This document shows, in pieces, positions 30,831 to 40,380 of a DNA stretch of 64,000 nt; within the stretch, counting starts at the first letter, position 1; every line of letters begins with the position of its first letter. Under the pieces are notes generated by a model, which saw only the letters and a program-made list of their open reading frames with translations, was not told the origin of the DNA and ran no database searches. The DNA comes from Symbiodinium natans (lineage: Eukaryota > Sar > Dinophyceae > Suessiales > Symbiodiniaceae). The position numbers and the translations under genes are program-made. The stretch spans positions 545,365-609,364 of the forward strand of contig CAJNDS010002133.1 in assembly GCA_905221605.1 (NCBI GenBank), given 5' to 3'.

Positions 30831-31031
30831 CTGATGAGGGGTTCGGGGTTCAGGGTTCACGCCCGAATTGACTCAGAGCTGGCCTTGCCCTAGAGCCTAA
30901 GCCGTTCCCCTGAACCCTAAGCCCTAAATCCTAAACCCGAAACCCTAAACCCTAAAATCCTAAACCCTAAACCGTAAAATCCTGGACCCTAAACCCTAAA
31001 CCCTAAACCCTAAACCCTAAACAACTTGAAC

Positions 31032-31114
31032 CCCGGGTCTAGAAACGATCGGTCACAGGTCTCGACAGGCCTCTTTGGAGGCCCCCTGAAAACCCTCCCG
31101 GCCTGGAAGCAAAC
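31032..31114 (-). CDS. exon candidate
   Basis: CCCAGAG|GT acceptor, donor CCGGG|GTTCAA. Frame VCFQAGRVFRGPPKRPVETC continuing DRSFLDP. Confidence 0.5.
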
Positions 31115-31251
31115 CTCTGGGTTTTTTGGGTTTAGGGTTTAGGGTTTAGGGTTTAGGGTTTAGGGTTTGGGGTTTAGGGTTTATGGTTTCGGGTTAAAGC
31201 CTTAAACCCTAAACCCAATTAAGCCCTCTGCCTTCTGGGCCTCTTTAGAAC

Positions 31252-31319
31252 CTGTAAGGCCCCTGGAAAGGGTCTGGGCTCTTGAAAGGCGCTTTGGAAG
31301 GCCGCTGAAATCTGGAACA
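31252..31319 (-). CDS. exon candidate, GT-AG
   Basis: TGGTCTCCAG acceptor and TTACAG|GTTCTA donor. Frame FQISAAFQSAFQEPRPFPGA then LQ. Confidence 0.5.
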
Positions 31320-31385
31320 CTGGAGACCAGTAGAACCCTAAACCCTAAACCCTAAACCCTAAACCCTAAGCCCTAAACCCCAAGC

Positions 31386-31429
31386 CCCTCCTCCTTGGCG
31401 GCCGGCGGCGGAGTAGCGCCCTTGGATTC
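31386..31429 (-). CDS. exon candidate, Pro/Ala/Lys
   Basis: CGGACAG acceptor and GGG|GCTTGG GC-type donor. Frame ESKGATPPPAAKEE, linker-like. Open further upstream on the same strand. Confidence 0.45.
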
Positions 31430-31859
31430 CTGTCCGTGACTTCTTGCCAGTGGCCCTTTTGCTGGGATTTTTGTTTTACAGGGCTTAGGGCTTTAGGGTT
31501 TAGGGGGCTTGGGGGGCAGGCGGTAGGGGCCTGGAGTTTGTGGGATTCAAGGTTTTCAGGGGTTTCGGTTTCGGTTTCAGGGTTTAGGGGCTAGGGTTTC
31601 GGGATGATCTTTGCGCATAGGGACTCTGGGGGTCTTCGGTGTGGGTGGCTTTTTGCCTGCTTTCTATCTGGCGTGATAGGTAGAGTATAGGGTTTAGTTT
31701 AGGGTTTAGGGTGAAGGGTTTAGGGTTATTGGTAGGGAGTTGTAGCTTTAGTGAGAAGTCAGGGCCTTCGTGGCTTTCCGATATCATCCCCTGAGCCTTA
31801 AAACAGGGCCCTGAACCCCTGAACCCTAAAGCCCCTCAGGCCCTGAACCCTGAACCCTG

Positions 31860-32092
31860 AAACCCTATGTACCCTAAGGCCCTGAAACCCTGAAGCCCTT
31901 TTCCCAAAACCCTCAACCCTGAACCCTATACCCTAAGGCCCGAAACCCTGAACCCTGAACCCTGAAACCCCATATACCCTAAGGCCCTGAAACCCAGAAG
32001 CCCTTTTCCCAAAACCCTCAACCCTGAACCCTATACCCTAAGGCCCGAAACCCTGAACCCTGAACCCTGAAACCCGAATATCCCCGAAGGCC
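31860..32092. repeat. two tandem ~113 bp higher-order units
   Basis: The order CCCTAAGGCCCTGAAACC, GAAGCCCTTTTCCCAAAACC, CCCTATACCCTAAGGCCCG repeats twice. The motif TTAAACCGATATTT also repeats at 32100-32135 and 32205-32242. Confidence 0.85.
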
Positions 32093-32245
32093 CTGCACCC
32101 TTAAACCGATATTTTGCCCTTAAACCGATATTGGCCCCTAACCCTGAACCCTAAGGCCCTAAACCCTGAAACCCGAATGATACCCTAAGGCCCGAAACCC
32201 TGAACCCCTAAACCGATATTTTGCCCTTAAACCGATATTTGGCCC

Positions 32246-32304
32246 CTTGGCGGCTCCTGCGCCGGAGTTGCCGGCTCCGATGGCGAAGAGCACGGCGCGG
32301 AGGG
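32246..32304 (-). CDS. exon candidate, Gly/Ala-rich
   Basis: CCTCGTCCAG acceptor, frame LRAVLFAIGAGNSGAGAAK, GC3 about 95%, GC donor in the following G run. The glycine-rich loop is not a Walker A motif (no GK[ST]). Confidence 0.55.
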
Positions 32305-32448
32305 CTGGACGAGGTTTTGGGGGTTTGGGATTGAGGGTTCTAAGGGTTTAAGGTTTAGGGTTTAAGGTTCAGGGGTTTAGGGTTGTTGGTTGAGGGTTGA
32401 GGACTTATTTTAGGGTTTTAATGGCTTAAGGTTTAGGGTTTAGTGTTT

Positions 32449-32454
32449 CGGGGT

Positions 32455-32527
<73 letters not shown>
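32449..32527 (+). repeat. (TTGAGGG)11
   Basis: Pure local variant of the heptamer. Confidence 0.95.
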
Positions 32528-32650
32528 AGGGGGTGGGGTTTTTGGGAGCTGGGCGTTTTTGGAGGTTTCGGGGGTTCAAGCAATGGTGGTGGTCTATGAT
32601 GGGTTTCAGGATGCTCCATAGGGTCCAGGGCCTGGTCCCCCCCAGCCCCC

Positions 32651-32747
32651 CCCGAAGCTGCGCCTTCGCTGGAGCCGCCTTGGGTGGCTTCGGTGCTGTC
32701 GGCCGGGTATCCGAAGGTGCCTGTGCCGCTTCAGAGGGGCTCGGGAG
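32651..32747 (-). CDS. exon candidate, low-complexity linker
   Basis: CCCTGGAG acceptor at the edge of the microsatellite. Frame LPSPSEAAQAPSDTRPTAPK then PPKAAPAKAQLR. Pro/Ala/Lys linker with high GC3. Confidence 0.5.
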
Positions 32748-32756
32748 CTCCAGGGT

Positions 32757-33085
32757 GCGCGTGCGCATGCGTGCGCATGCGTGCGCATGCGTGCGCATGC
32801 GTGCGCATGCGTGCGCATGCGTGTGCATGCGTGTGCATGCGTGTGCATGCGTGTGCATGCGTGTGCATGCGTGTGCATGCGTGCGCATGAGTGCGCATGC
32901 GTGTGCATGCGTGCGTGTGCATGCGTGCGTGTGCATGTGTGCGTGTGTGCGTGTGTGCGTGTGTGCGTGTGTGCGTGTGTGCGTGTGTGCGTGTGTGCGT
33001 GTGTGCGTGTGCGCGTGTGCGCGTGTGCGCGTGTGCGCGTGCGCGTGCGCGTGCGTGTGCGTGTGCGTGTGCGTGTGCGTGTGAT
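32757..33085. repeat. alternating purine-pyrimidine tract
   Basis: (GTGCGCATGC)n then (GTGTGC)n, (GTGCGC)n and (GTGTGC)n. Strict R-Y alternation over about 130 bp to 32888 and nearly so beyond. Long frames read through it (for example 32433-33233 minus, His/Thr/Ala-rich) are artefacts. Confidence 0.95.
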
Positions 33086-33277
33086 GTTTGCTCCCTGTGC
33101 GAGGGGAAGCGTTATCTATTGTATTTGGCATGTATTTCGCTGTAAATAAAGTATTCATGCTGGACATATCATCCCCCAAATCCCTAAACCCCAAAACCCC
33201 CACAACACACAAAACAAGCAACACAAAAAACACGACAACATATTTTACAAATAAAGGAAGAAAAAAAAACGGCCCAC

Positions 33278-33356
33278 CGGCGTTGACCCCGGAGGTGGCG
33301 CCGAAGCCGAGCCCTTGGACGCGGCGACGCGCGGCGCCTGCCCCGGCGCGAAGATC
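33278..33356 (-). CDS. exon candidate, GT-AG
   Basis: CCAAAGCCCAG acceptor and ACGCCG|GTGGGC donor. Frame IFAPGQAPRVAASKGSASAP then PPGSTP. GC3 about 95%, linker-like. Confidence 0.6.
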
Positions 33357-33394
33357 CTGGGCTTTGGGGGGCCTTTGAGGGGTTTACGGGATTC

Positions 33395-33780
33395 GGGTTT
33401 AGGGTTTAGGGTTAGGGTTTAGGGTTTAGGGTTTAGGGTTTAGGGTTTAGGGTTTAGGGTTTAGGGTTTAGGGTTTAGGGTTTAGGGTTTAGGGTTTAGG
33501 GTTTAGGGTTTAGGGTTTAGGGTTTAGGGTTTAGGGTTTAGGATTAGGGTTTAGGGTTTAGGGTTTAGGGTTTAGGGTTTAGGGTTTAGGGTTTAGGGTT
33601 TAGGTTAGGGTTTAGGGTTTTTAGGGTTAGGGTTTAGGGTTTAGGGTTTAGGGTTTAGGGTTTTAGGGTTTAGGGTTGGGGTTTAGGGGTTTAGGGGTTT
33701 AGGGGTTTAGGGGTTTAGGGGTTTAGGGGTTTAGGGGTTTAGGGGTTTAGGGGTTTAGGGGTTTAGGGTTTACAGGGTTT
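33395..33780 (+). repeat. TTTAGGG then TTTAGGGG array
   Basis: About 45 heptamers with breaks, then about 11 octamers with an extra G. Confidence 0.95.
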
Positions 33781-34124
33781 TAGGGGATTCGGGAAATTAG
33801 GGGGAATTAGGGGATTCCGGGAATTCGGGGTTTAGGGGTTTGGGGGATTCGGGGAGTTTGGGGATTAGGGGTTTACAGGGTTTAAGGGTTGAGGGGTTTT
33901 GGGGGGCTTTAGGGGTTTCGGGTTTAGGGTTTAGGGGGTTAGGGTTGAGGGGATTTGGTTTTTTTCAGTTTAGGGATTCAGGGGTTTGGGGTTTAGGGCG
34001 GGCCTCTCTGGGTTTTATGGTTTTAGGATTTTGGGGCCGGCCTCCCGAATCCTAAACCTTTAGGTAAACCCTATGCCCTATACCCCGATTTAGGGTTCAA
34101 GGTTTAGGGTTCAGGGTTCAGGGT

Positions 34125-34436
34125 TTAGGGTTTAGGGTTTAGGGTTCAGGGTTCAGGGTTCAGGGTTCAGGGTTCAGGGTTCAGGGTTCAGGGTTCAGGG
34201 TTCAGGGGGTTCAGGGTTCAGGGTTCAGGGTTCAGGGGTTTCAGGGGTTCAGGGTAGGGGTTTAGGGTTTAGGTTTAGGGTTTAGGGTTTAGGGTTTAGG
34301 GTTTAGGGTTTAGGGTTTAGGGTTTAGGGTTTAGGGTTTAGGGTTTAGGGTTTAGGGTTTAGGGTTTAGGGTTTAGGGTTTAGGGTTTAGGGTTTAGGGT
34401 TTAGGGTTTAGGGTTTAGGGTTTAGGGTTTAGGGTA
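34125..34436 (+). repeat. TTCAGGG then TTTAGGG array
   Basis: About 18 TTCAGGG copies switch to about 25 TTTAGGG copies, the same order as at 28.76 kb. Confidence 0.95.
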
Positions 34437-34544
34437 TAAAGATGCCCCCAAACCTTGGGAACGGCCACCTATTCGCCCCTAAATCCTAACCAAAGCCTGC
34501 AAAAACCCTCAAACCCAGACCCCAAAAGCTCCTCAACTCCAAAC

Positions 34545-34665
34545 CCTGAATACTGCACCATTGTTGGGGTCTGTTTAAAACATTGAACATGTTTTGTTCC
34601 TTATTGGGTTTTTAAGTACTCATCTAAATGCAAAATGATGTTCAACAATGACCCAGTGAACCCTA
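34545..34665. other. AT-rich stretch with short inverted repeats
   Basis: AAAACATTGAACATGTTTT is a near-palindrome. CATTGTTG (34559) faces CAACAATG (34643). No gene seen. Confidence 0.5.
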
Positions 34666-34690
34666 GAACCCCCCTAAGCCTGAAAACTAC

Positions 34691-34708
34691 CTCGACACCC
34701 TGCATGGA
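34691..34708 (-). CDS. micro-exon candidate, 18 nt
   Basis: CCTCCCTCCCTCCAAG acceptor, six codons SMQGVE, donor GTCGAG|GTAGTT. Canonical signals on both sides, but very short. Confidence 0.3.
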
Positions 34709-34935
34709 CTTGGAGGGAGGGAGGGGAGGGGGGAGGATGGTTTGAAGTGTTTACTGCTATTTGTTGAAGAAACCCCCCAAAGCGAAAAACAATCCTTATA
34801 AAGGCAATATGGGGATTAGTGTTTTTTAGTTTTTGAGGGGCTCTTAAGCATGTAGTAGTTTAGGGTTCAGGGCGGGCTTGGGTTTAAGCGGTTTAGGGCT
34901 TAAGCTTGAGGAGCCCAAAACTGTCTCAGAACGGC

Positions 34936-35007
34936 CCAGCATCGTAGGCAAGCCTTTTGGCTGAGGCCACTCCATGACGCGCGACGCCGCGGGCGAGCGC
35001 CGAAGAA
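34936..35007 (-). CDS. exon candidate, Ala/Arg-rich
   Basis: CCCCGAG acceptor, frame SSALARGVARHGVASAKRLA, GC donor. High GC3. Confidence 0.45.
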
Positions 35008-35220
35008 CTCGGGGCCCTAAACCCTAAACCCTAAACCCTAAACCCTAAACCCTAAACCCTAAACCCTAAACCTTAAACCCTAAACCCTAAACCCTAAACC
35101 CTTCCGACTCGGGGCTCCTAAAGGCCCCGAGCCATATCTTGGAAACTGGAGGCCAAGAATCCCAACCTAAAAAAGCCCGGCGCTTCGATTTACATTCAAA
35201 GAGGATCCGGAACCAAGGAC

Positions 35221-35312
35221 CTGTGCTCCAAGTGGAGCCTGCGCTTCTCTGGTATCCCCATATGTCTGCGACATGTCTCTCCTGAGCTGAATGCTGCGGG
35301 TGATTTGGCAAG
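35221..35312 (-). CDS. exon candidate, GT-AG
   Basis: Pyrimidine-rich TCTCTCCCCCTTCACCGAGCCAG acceptor and CACAG|GTCCTT donor. Frame LAKSPAAFSSGETCRRHMGI then PEKRRLHLEH. Basic, with no competing signals of this strength. Confidence 0.6.
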
Positions 35313-35847
35313 CTGGCTCGGTGAAGGGGGAGAGAAAGGGGGGTTGTTGGGGTAAACCCTAAACCCTAAACCCCTTGACCCTATACCCGAGCTACGAGCT
35401 TCCGGTTTCAGTGTTCAGGGCCAGAACTCGGTCACAGCACGGGTAAACTGAACCCTAAACCCTGAACCCCAAACCCTAAACCCTAAACCCTAAACCCTGA
35501 ACCCTCTCAAGTCTAACTCAACCCCGACTCTGGCCCGGAACCCTCAACCCACAAGGTGCTTAAGGTAGGGTTTAGGGTTTAGGGCCTTTTGGGTTCAGGG
35601 TTTAGGGATAGGGTTTAGGGCTTCGGGCTTAGGGCTTAGGGCTTAGGGCTTCGGCCTATTGAGGCTGAGGGCTTCCATCTGGTGAATTTGGCCCGTGCAA
35701 ACCCTAAACACTCAGCACCCCTGTGTCCTTAAACCCCCTAAAAACCCCTTAAACCCTAAACCCTAAACCTCCCTGAATCCCAACACTTAGACCCCCCCCA
35801 AACCCTAAACCCTATTCCCAAAACCCCCCGCGCCCTTATGAACCGAG

Positions 35848-35987
35848 CTCTCACCTCTCACCCGGGACCTCATTGAGCGCAACCGGCTGGTAGTCAAAGC
35901 AGAACTTTCCAACCTGAGGGTCTTCAGGGCGTTGGTGAAAGCCTGGGGCCCACCTACCCAACCAAAACCCGAAACCTCCGCCACCAG
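35848..35987 (+). CDS. plus-strand exon candidate, 46 codons
   Basis: Frame LSPLTRDLIERNRLVVKAEL then SNLRVFRALVKAWGPP up to CACCAG|GTACAT. Strongly helical. A minus micro-exon (AFTNALKTLR, CCCCAG acceptor, GTTGGA donor) overlaps. Best case for a gene on the plus strand. Confidence 0.45.
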
Positions 35988-36055
35988 GTACATGGGGCTT
36001 TAGGATTTAGGCTTTAGGGTTTAGCACTTAGGGTTTAGGGATCCTCACTACTTAC

Positions 36056-36182
36056 TGCATGCGGACACACTTTTGGCAGCAAGTAGCACCATTGTTGGCA
36101 GGGCCCAGCCTGCCTGTCGTCACTCGACCCCAGGCAGACCAGCCCTGCTTCAAGAACTCCCGTTGGAGAAAAGCACACATGG
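36056..36182 (-). CDS. exon candidate, 127 nt, consensus splice sites
   Basis: Acceptor GATGAACTGTTGCAG and donor ATGCA|GTAAGT. Frame MCAFLQREFLKQGWSAWGRV continuing TTGRLGPANNG and CCQKC. It lies in a heptamer-free region (36040-36470) and is among the best-delimited exons. Plus frames overlap. Confidence 0.55.
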
Positions 36183-36878
36183 CTGCAACAGTTCATCAGC
36201 CGCAGCGGCTCCGCTGCACCATCCCTTCAACCAGGGCGGGCGGGGCGGGACTTTAATAAACTATCGGCTGCAGTGATCGACAGCCGGCAGATCAAACAAG
36301 TAAGTCAAAGCAACATACTGACACTTCGCATGACATGCAGTAGTGATCGTACCACACACGAGGCGTGAGGTAGCCCCTGGGACTCAAACTGCACCTAAGC
36401 CCAAAAACCAGGCCCTCCTTTCCTATAGATGCCGGAGCAACCTAGGAACAAACCATGGTAGCCTTTTGGGCTTAACCGTGTTAAGGGTTTCGGGTTTAGC
36501 CACAAGGGTTTAGGGTTAGGGGTTAGGGTTTATAGGGAACCGTAAGCCCGTTACAAAGGCGGAACCAGGGCGCTCTCCAGCATTTCGGCATTCGGGACGA
36601 AAGGTACGGGTGAGGGGTACGTCAGAGATTAGGTGGGGCTCGGATCCAGATCAGGTGACCTATGAGGGGTCTCTATTTTTAATGCACATTCCTGACAGTT
36701 TACAAGGTTGCATCACCCACGTCGCCCTTCAAGTCGTACAGAAGCCGACATAGCTACCCATGTCATCCCACATACTTCCTTGCAGTTTATGTTTAAACTA
36801 CCCCAAAAGCACCTCCAACTAATGTAACAGGCCCCTAACCCTAAACCCTGAACCCTATTTAAGCCCGAAGCCCAAAAC

Positions 36879-36941
36879 CCTGTCGCATGATGTCCTGCTT
36901 AGCGATGTGGGCGCCCGGCATATTCCGTGAATTGCCCAGCG
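36879..36941 (-). CDS. exon candidate
   Basis: GGTCCTGCCCAG acceptor inside a CCCAGCGCTGGG palindrome. Frame LGNSRNMPGAHIAKQDIMRQ, GT donor in GGTTTTGG. Confidence 0.5.
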
Positions 36942-36999
36942 CTGGGCAGGACCCCCGCCCTGGGCCAAGCCATTTAAGAACATTTAGAGGATTCCCTGA

Positions 37000-37090
37000 A
37001 CCCAAAACCCAAAACCCTAAACCCTACACCCTAAACCCTAAACCCTAAACCCTACACCCTAAACCCTAAATCCTAAACCCTAAACCCTAG
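37000..37090 (-). repeat. CCCTAAA variants
   Basis: About 12 mixed copies right of the exon candidate at 36879-36941. Confidence 0.8.
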
Positions 37091-37328
37091 GGCATCCCTT
37101 CCTGTCTGCTTCACAACCACGGGACCCCACCCCCGAAATCTAAAACCTTTGTTCGTACTGTGGCAGATCGCGCGCCTCTGTTTGAGACCTTGGGGGTCTG
37201 TAGTTTGAGGGCTTGTTTCTTGTTTAGGGCGGGGGGGTTAGGGTTTAGGGTTTGGGGTTCAGGGTTTAGGGTTAGTTAGGGCTTCGGGATACCCCAGAGC
37301 TCCTGGGACCCCTAAATCTCTCGCAGAC

Positions 37329-37384
37329 ATCCCGCACGCCAGAAGTTTCGGGCTTGAAACACTGGCCGAAGTTCCACCCGAAGC
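37329..37384 (-). CDS. exon candidate
   Basis: CCCTGCAAG acceptor and GGGAT|GTCTGC donor. Frame FGWNFGQCFKPETSGVRD, GC3 about 100%. The plus strand has a good acceptor and open frame as well. Confidence 0.5.
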
Positions 37385-37504
37385 CTTGCAGGGTCTTGGG
37401 CCTTCGGAGTCTTCCCTCGGGTCTCGGGGTCTTGGCGCCCTAAAACACTGCTTAGTGTTTTGGGTTCAGGGTTCAGGGTTGAGGGTTGAGGGTTTGGGGT
37501 TTGG

Positions 37505-37600
37505 GGGTTCCCCTAAACCCTAAACCCTAAACCCTAAACCCTAAACCCTAAACCCTAAACCCTAAACCCTAAACCCTGAACCCTAAACCCTAAACCCCAA
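37505..37600 (-). repeat. CCCTAAA array
   Basis: Left member of a textbook flank pair around the exon candidate at 37618-37657. Confidence 0.9.
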
Positions 37601-37617
37601 CACCCCCTCTGAGCCAC

Positions 37618-37657
37618 CGACGAGCGCCAGCAGCCGGCTGGGCACAGGGAGGCCAGC
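37618..37657 (-). CDS. exon candidate, GT-AG
   Basis: CTTTTACCGCTCCAAG acceptor and GTCG|GTGGCT donor. Frame AGLPVPSRLLALV. Confidence 0.5.
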
Positions 37658-37689
37658 CTTGGAGCGGTAAAAGCCATGACTTGGTTTTG

Positions 37690-37820
37690 GGGTTTAGGGT
37701 TTAGGGTTTAGGGTTTAGGGTTTAGGGTTTAGGGTTTAGGGTTTAGGGTTTAGGGTTTAGGGTTTAGGGTTTAGGGTTTAGGGTTTAGGGTTTAGGGTTT
37801 AGGGTTTAGGGTTTAGGGTT
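37690..37820 (+). repeat. TTTAGGG array
   Basis: About 19 copies, right member of the flank pair. Confidence 0.95.
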
Positions 37821-37914
37821 CAGCACTCCGGGTCGAGCAGCTTTATGGTTAAGCTTTATTTACGGCTCGGATATAACACCCACCCACCCAGAGAATCCCA
37901 CTACATTGAGAAAG

Positions 37915-38312
37915 CCAAAAACGGCCAAATTCTGAAAATAAAGCGGCCAAATTCTGAAAATAAAGCGGCCAAATTCTGAAAATAGAACGGCCAAATTCTG
38001 AAATTAAAACGGCCAAATTCTGAAAATAAAGCGGCCAAATTCTGAAAATAAAGCGGCCAAATTCTGAAAATAAAGCGGCCAAATTCTGAAAATAAAGCGG
38101 CCAAATTCTGAAAATAAAGCGGCCAAATTCTGAAAATAAAGCGGCCAAATTCTGAAAATAAAGCGGCCAAATTCTGAAATTCAATTAGCCTTTGGCCTGA
38201 TTTTGGCTCATTCTGAAAATAAAGCGGCCAAATTCTGAAAATAAAGCGGCCAAATTCTGAAAATAAAGCGGCCAAATTTGAAAATAAAGCGGCCAAAATT
38301 TTGAAAATACAA
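37915..38312. repeat. 22-bp minisatellite
   Basis: About 17 copies (14 intact at the CGGCCAAATTCTG core) of a 22-bp unit ending AAAATAAAG. One 30-bp interruption near 38180 and decay at the right end. All three minus frames stay open (unit not a multiple of 3), so the long frames there are by-products. Confidence 0.95.
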
Positions 38313-38572
38313 TTAAGGTTTAAATATATATGGTAGAGAGGGTTTAGGGTTTAGGGTTTAGGGTTTAGGGTTTAGGGTTTAGGGTTTAGGGTTTAGACCC
38401 CCATTCTCCCCCTAAACCCCCTGAACCCCCACTCGACCCCCATCAGCCCCCTGAACCCAACCCCTAGAGCAATCCCCCCCCCCCCCCGCCCCCCCGCCCC
38501 CTATTGAAAGGGCTTCAGACTCTTAAGGTGCTGGGGTACCCGAAACCCCAAAAGGAGGATGGAGCCCTTCAC

Positions 38573-38606
38573 CATACTCTCTCGGTCACGACATCTCGGC
38601 GGGGAG
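38573..38606 (-). CDS. exon candidate, short
   Basis: Very strong acceptor: CTCTACC(TC)n TTGCTTAG. Donor GTATG|GTGAAG. Frame PRRDVVTERV. Confidence 0.4.
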
Positions 38607-38784
38607 CTAAGCAAGAGAGAGAGAGAGAGAGGTAGAGGAAAAAATATGAAGAAACAAATCAAGAGTGACAAAAAAAAATGAGAAAGAGACAGCTGTGCTG
38701 AGAACATCTACCCTACTTAGGGCCCGGTGATGCAAGTCACACAAACTCGCCCAAAGACCCACAGGCCCAAACAGCCACACACAA

Positions 38785-38884
38785 AACTAAACTCTAAACC
38801 CTAAACCCTAAACCCTAAACCCTAAACCCTAAACCCTAAACCCTAAACCCTAAACCCTAAACCCTAAACCCTAAACCCTAAACC
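38785..38884 (-). repeat. CCCTAAA array
   Basis: About 14 copies left of the exon candidate at 38884-39007. Confidence 0.9.
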
Positions 38885-39007
38885 CTTGCGAAGCGCACAG
38901 GCTGTCTGGGGCCATCTGGGGCCGCTGGCAGCAGGCAGCCTATCTGCCACCGGCACATGGGGTGCAGCGAAGAGATCTGCTGTCTCTAGTCTGCTGTTGG
39001 AGTGCAT
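38884..39007 (-). CDS. exon candidate, 41 codons, possible start exon
   Basis: CTTTAG then ATG. Frame MHSNSRLETADLFAAPHVPV then ADRLPAASGPRWPQTACALR. The donor GG|GTTTAGGG is the telomere repeat itself. A long plus frame overlaps. Confidence 0.45.
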
Positions 39008-39125
39008 CTAAAGGCCCGCGGGCCCCAACGAAGTGGTTCTAGTCAGGATTTGGGGCGGATTGCACGAAGGCCTAAAGTATAAGTTCAAGATTCAGGGTTG
39101 AGGAGTTTAGGATTAAACCTTAAAG

Positions 39126-39330
39126 CATCACTGGGGTCTGGGAACCTAGTCAGGTTCCTGCGCTACGCGTGGCTGTTGCCACCTTCGTTGACGTTCCCAG
39201 CAAGCTGTCAAGAGCGACAGAGTGAGAAGGTGCAGCAAGCGGACAAGACTGCAGCTACCAGCTGCTACGACTGTTGCGGATGGGCCACTGGAATTCTCCT
39301 ATGGCGGCGCTCTCTCTTGCGATGAGATGC
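39126..39330. CDS. island with competing frames
   Basis: Plus: AG|GT acceptor and VPALRVAVATFVDVPSKLSR. Minus: CACCTTCTCACTCTGTCGCTCTTGACAG acceptor, short exon LLGTSTK, AAG|GTGGCA donor. Unresolved. Confidence 0.35.
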
Positions 39331-39459
39331 TGGCGACTTCTGCCCTGAATCTTCAATCGTTAACCTCAGGCCTGTCGAACCTTAAAAATCCCTAAACTTT
39401 GGGGGGCTCAAGGGCCAAGAGGGCCACATAGGGCTTCGGGCTCCCAAGGGTTGATGCTA

Positions 39460-39580
39460 GGCTTATCAGGGTCAGAGCATAAAGGGTCGTAAGGGTCATA
39501 GCATGAAGGGTCATAAGGGTCATAACATAAGGGTCATAATTACTTGAGTCATAGGGATGAAGGGTCATAAGGGTTTGAGA
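39460..39580. repeat. AAGGGTCATA minisatellite
   Basis: About ten degenerate copies of AAGGGTCATA/AAGGGTCATARCAT. The minus frame through it (LTLMTLHAMTL) is repeat-derived. Confidence 0.85.
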
Positions 39581-39675
39581 AAGCCACCCCCACACTCTAT
39601 GAACCTCCTGGCAGTTGGGCTTTGCAGTGCTTCTGAGGCTTGTATTGGAACTCCACTTTTTAAGGGATTTAGAGT

Positions 39676-39879
39676 TTAGGGCTTGGGTCTTGCAATTTGC
39701 GGTTTTTTTGGTTCAGGCTCAGGGTTCCCGAATTCCTGGCAAGCGCAGCACTTTTCAGGTGTGTCAAGCGATGGCGCTGCTGATCCTGATGCCTGGCTGC
39801 ATCTGCCTCCCGCACATACTTGCCGGCTCAGCCGCTCACGCACGCTGAGAGGGCACTTGCCGTTCAGTAGCGTATGCAA
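39676..39879. CDS. open island, strand undecided
   Basis: Minus frame of 67 codons including GSAAPSLDTPEKCCACQEFG and a Pro/Lys tail. Plus frame from CACTTTTCAG acceptor, VCQAMALLILMPGCICLPHI to TGA, hydrophobic. Confidence 0.35.
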
Positions 39880-40194
39880 AAGACAGCCTTCTTCTATATC
39901 AACAAAAATAAAAAAAAATAATGTGGGGATATAGTAGAACCCTCTAACCCTAAACCCTAAATCCCTAAGACCCTCAACCCTAAACCCTATCTCACTAAAC
40001 CCTAAACCCTAAACCCTAAACCCCAAAACCCTAAAGCCCGACTTTGCTGTACCAGGTCTACATCACTCTGAAGGGCCCCGGTGCCTCTCGCTTGCTTGCC
40101 GATGAAGGAGACAGAAGGACTGAAGCCTTGGGCCACAAGGGGCGAAGAAGCCCCTGGCCCCAACAACCTCAGGGAGGAGGGTTGAGGGTTTAGG

Positions 40195-40285
40195 GTTCAG
40201 GGTTTAGGGTTCAGGGTTTAGGGTTTAGGGTTTAGGGTTTAGGGTTTAGGGTTTAGGGTTTAGGGTTTAGGGTTTAGGGTCTAGG
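40195..40285 (+). repeat. TTTAGGG array
   Basis: About 12 copies with TTCAGGG at the left end. Confidence 0.9.
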
Positions 40286-40301
40286 GTTTTTTTCGAGCTA
40301 C

Positions 40302-40380
40302 TGTGTTCCCTCAACTTCCCTTTGGCAGGTGGCAGGTCCCTCTGCAAGGAGCCAGCAGAGACATCAATCCTCTCGGGCGG
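40302..40380 (-). CDS. exon candidate
   Basis: AACCTAG acceptor and ACA|GTAGCT donor. Frame PPERIDVSAGSLQRDLPPAK then GKLREH. On the plus strand CTTCCCTTTGGCAG is also a strong acceptor. Confidence 0.45.

Noticed and set aside
32246-32304. Walker A nucleotide-binding loop (IGAGNSGAGAAK)
   Set aside because: Lacks the invariant GK[ST]. Glycine/alanine richness alone is not evidence.
33126-33150. AATAAA polyadenylation signal at the end of a gene
   Set aside because: A single AATAAA in AT-richer sequence, with no adjacent terminal exon on that strand.
32433-33233. 266-codon minus frame, His/Thr/Ala-rich
   Set aside because: It is read through the alternating purine-pyrimidine microsatellite. 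Several frames on both strands are open for the same reason. Only 32651-32747 outside the repeat looks coding.
37849-38296. Two overlapping frames of 111 and 131 codons with FRIWPLYFQNLAALF repeats
   Set aside because: A 22-bp unit lacking stop codons on that strand opens all three frames. No coding bias.
37915-38312. CRISPR array
   Set aside because: Units are contiguous with no unique spacers, in a eukaryotic context. The same applies to the 74-bp and 110-bp tandem repeats.
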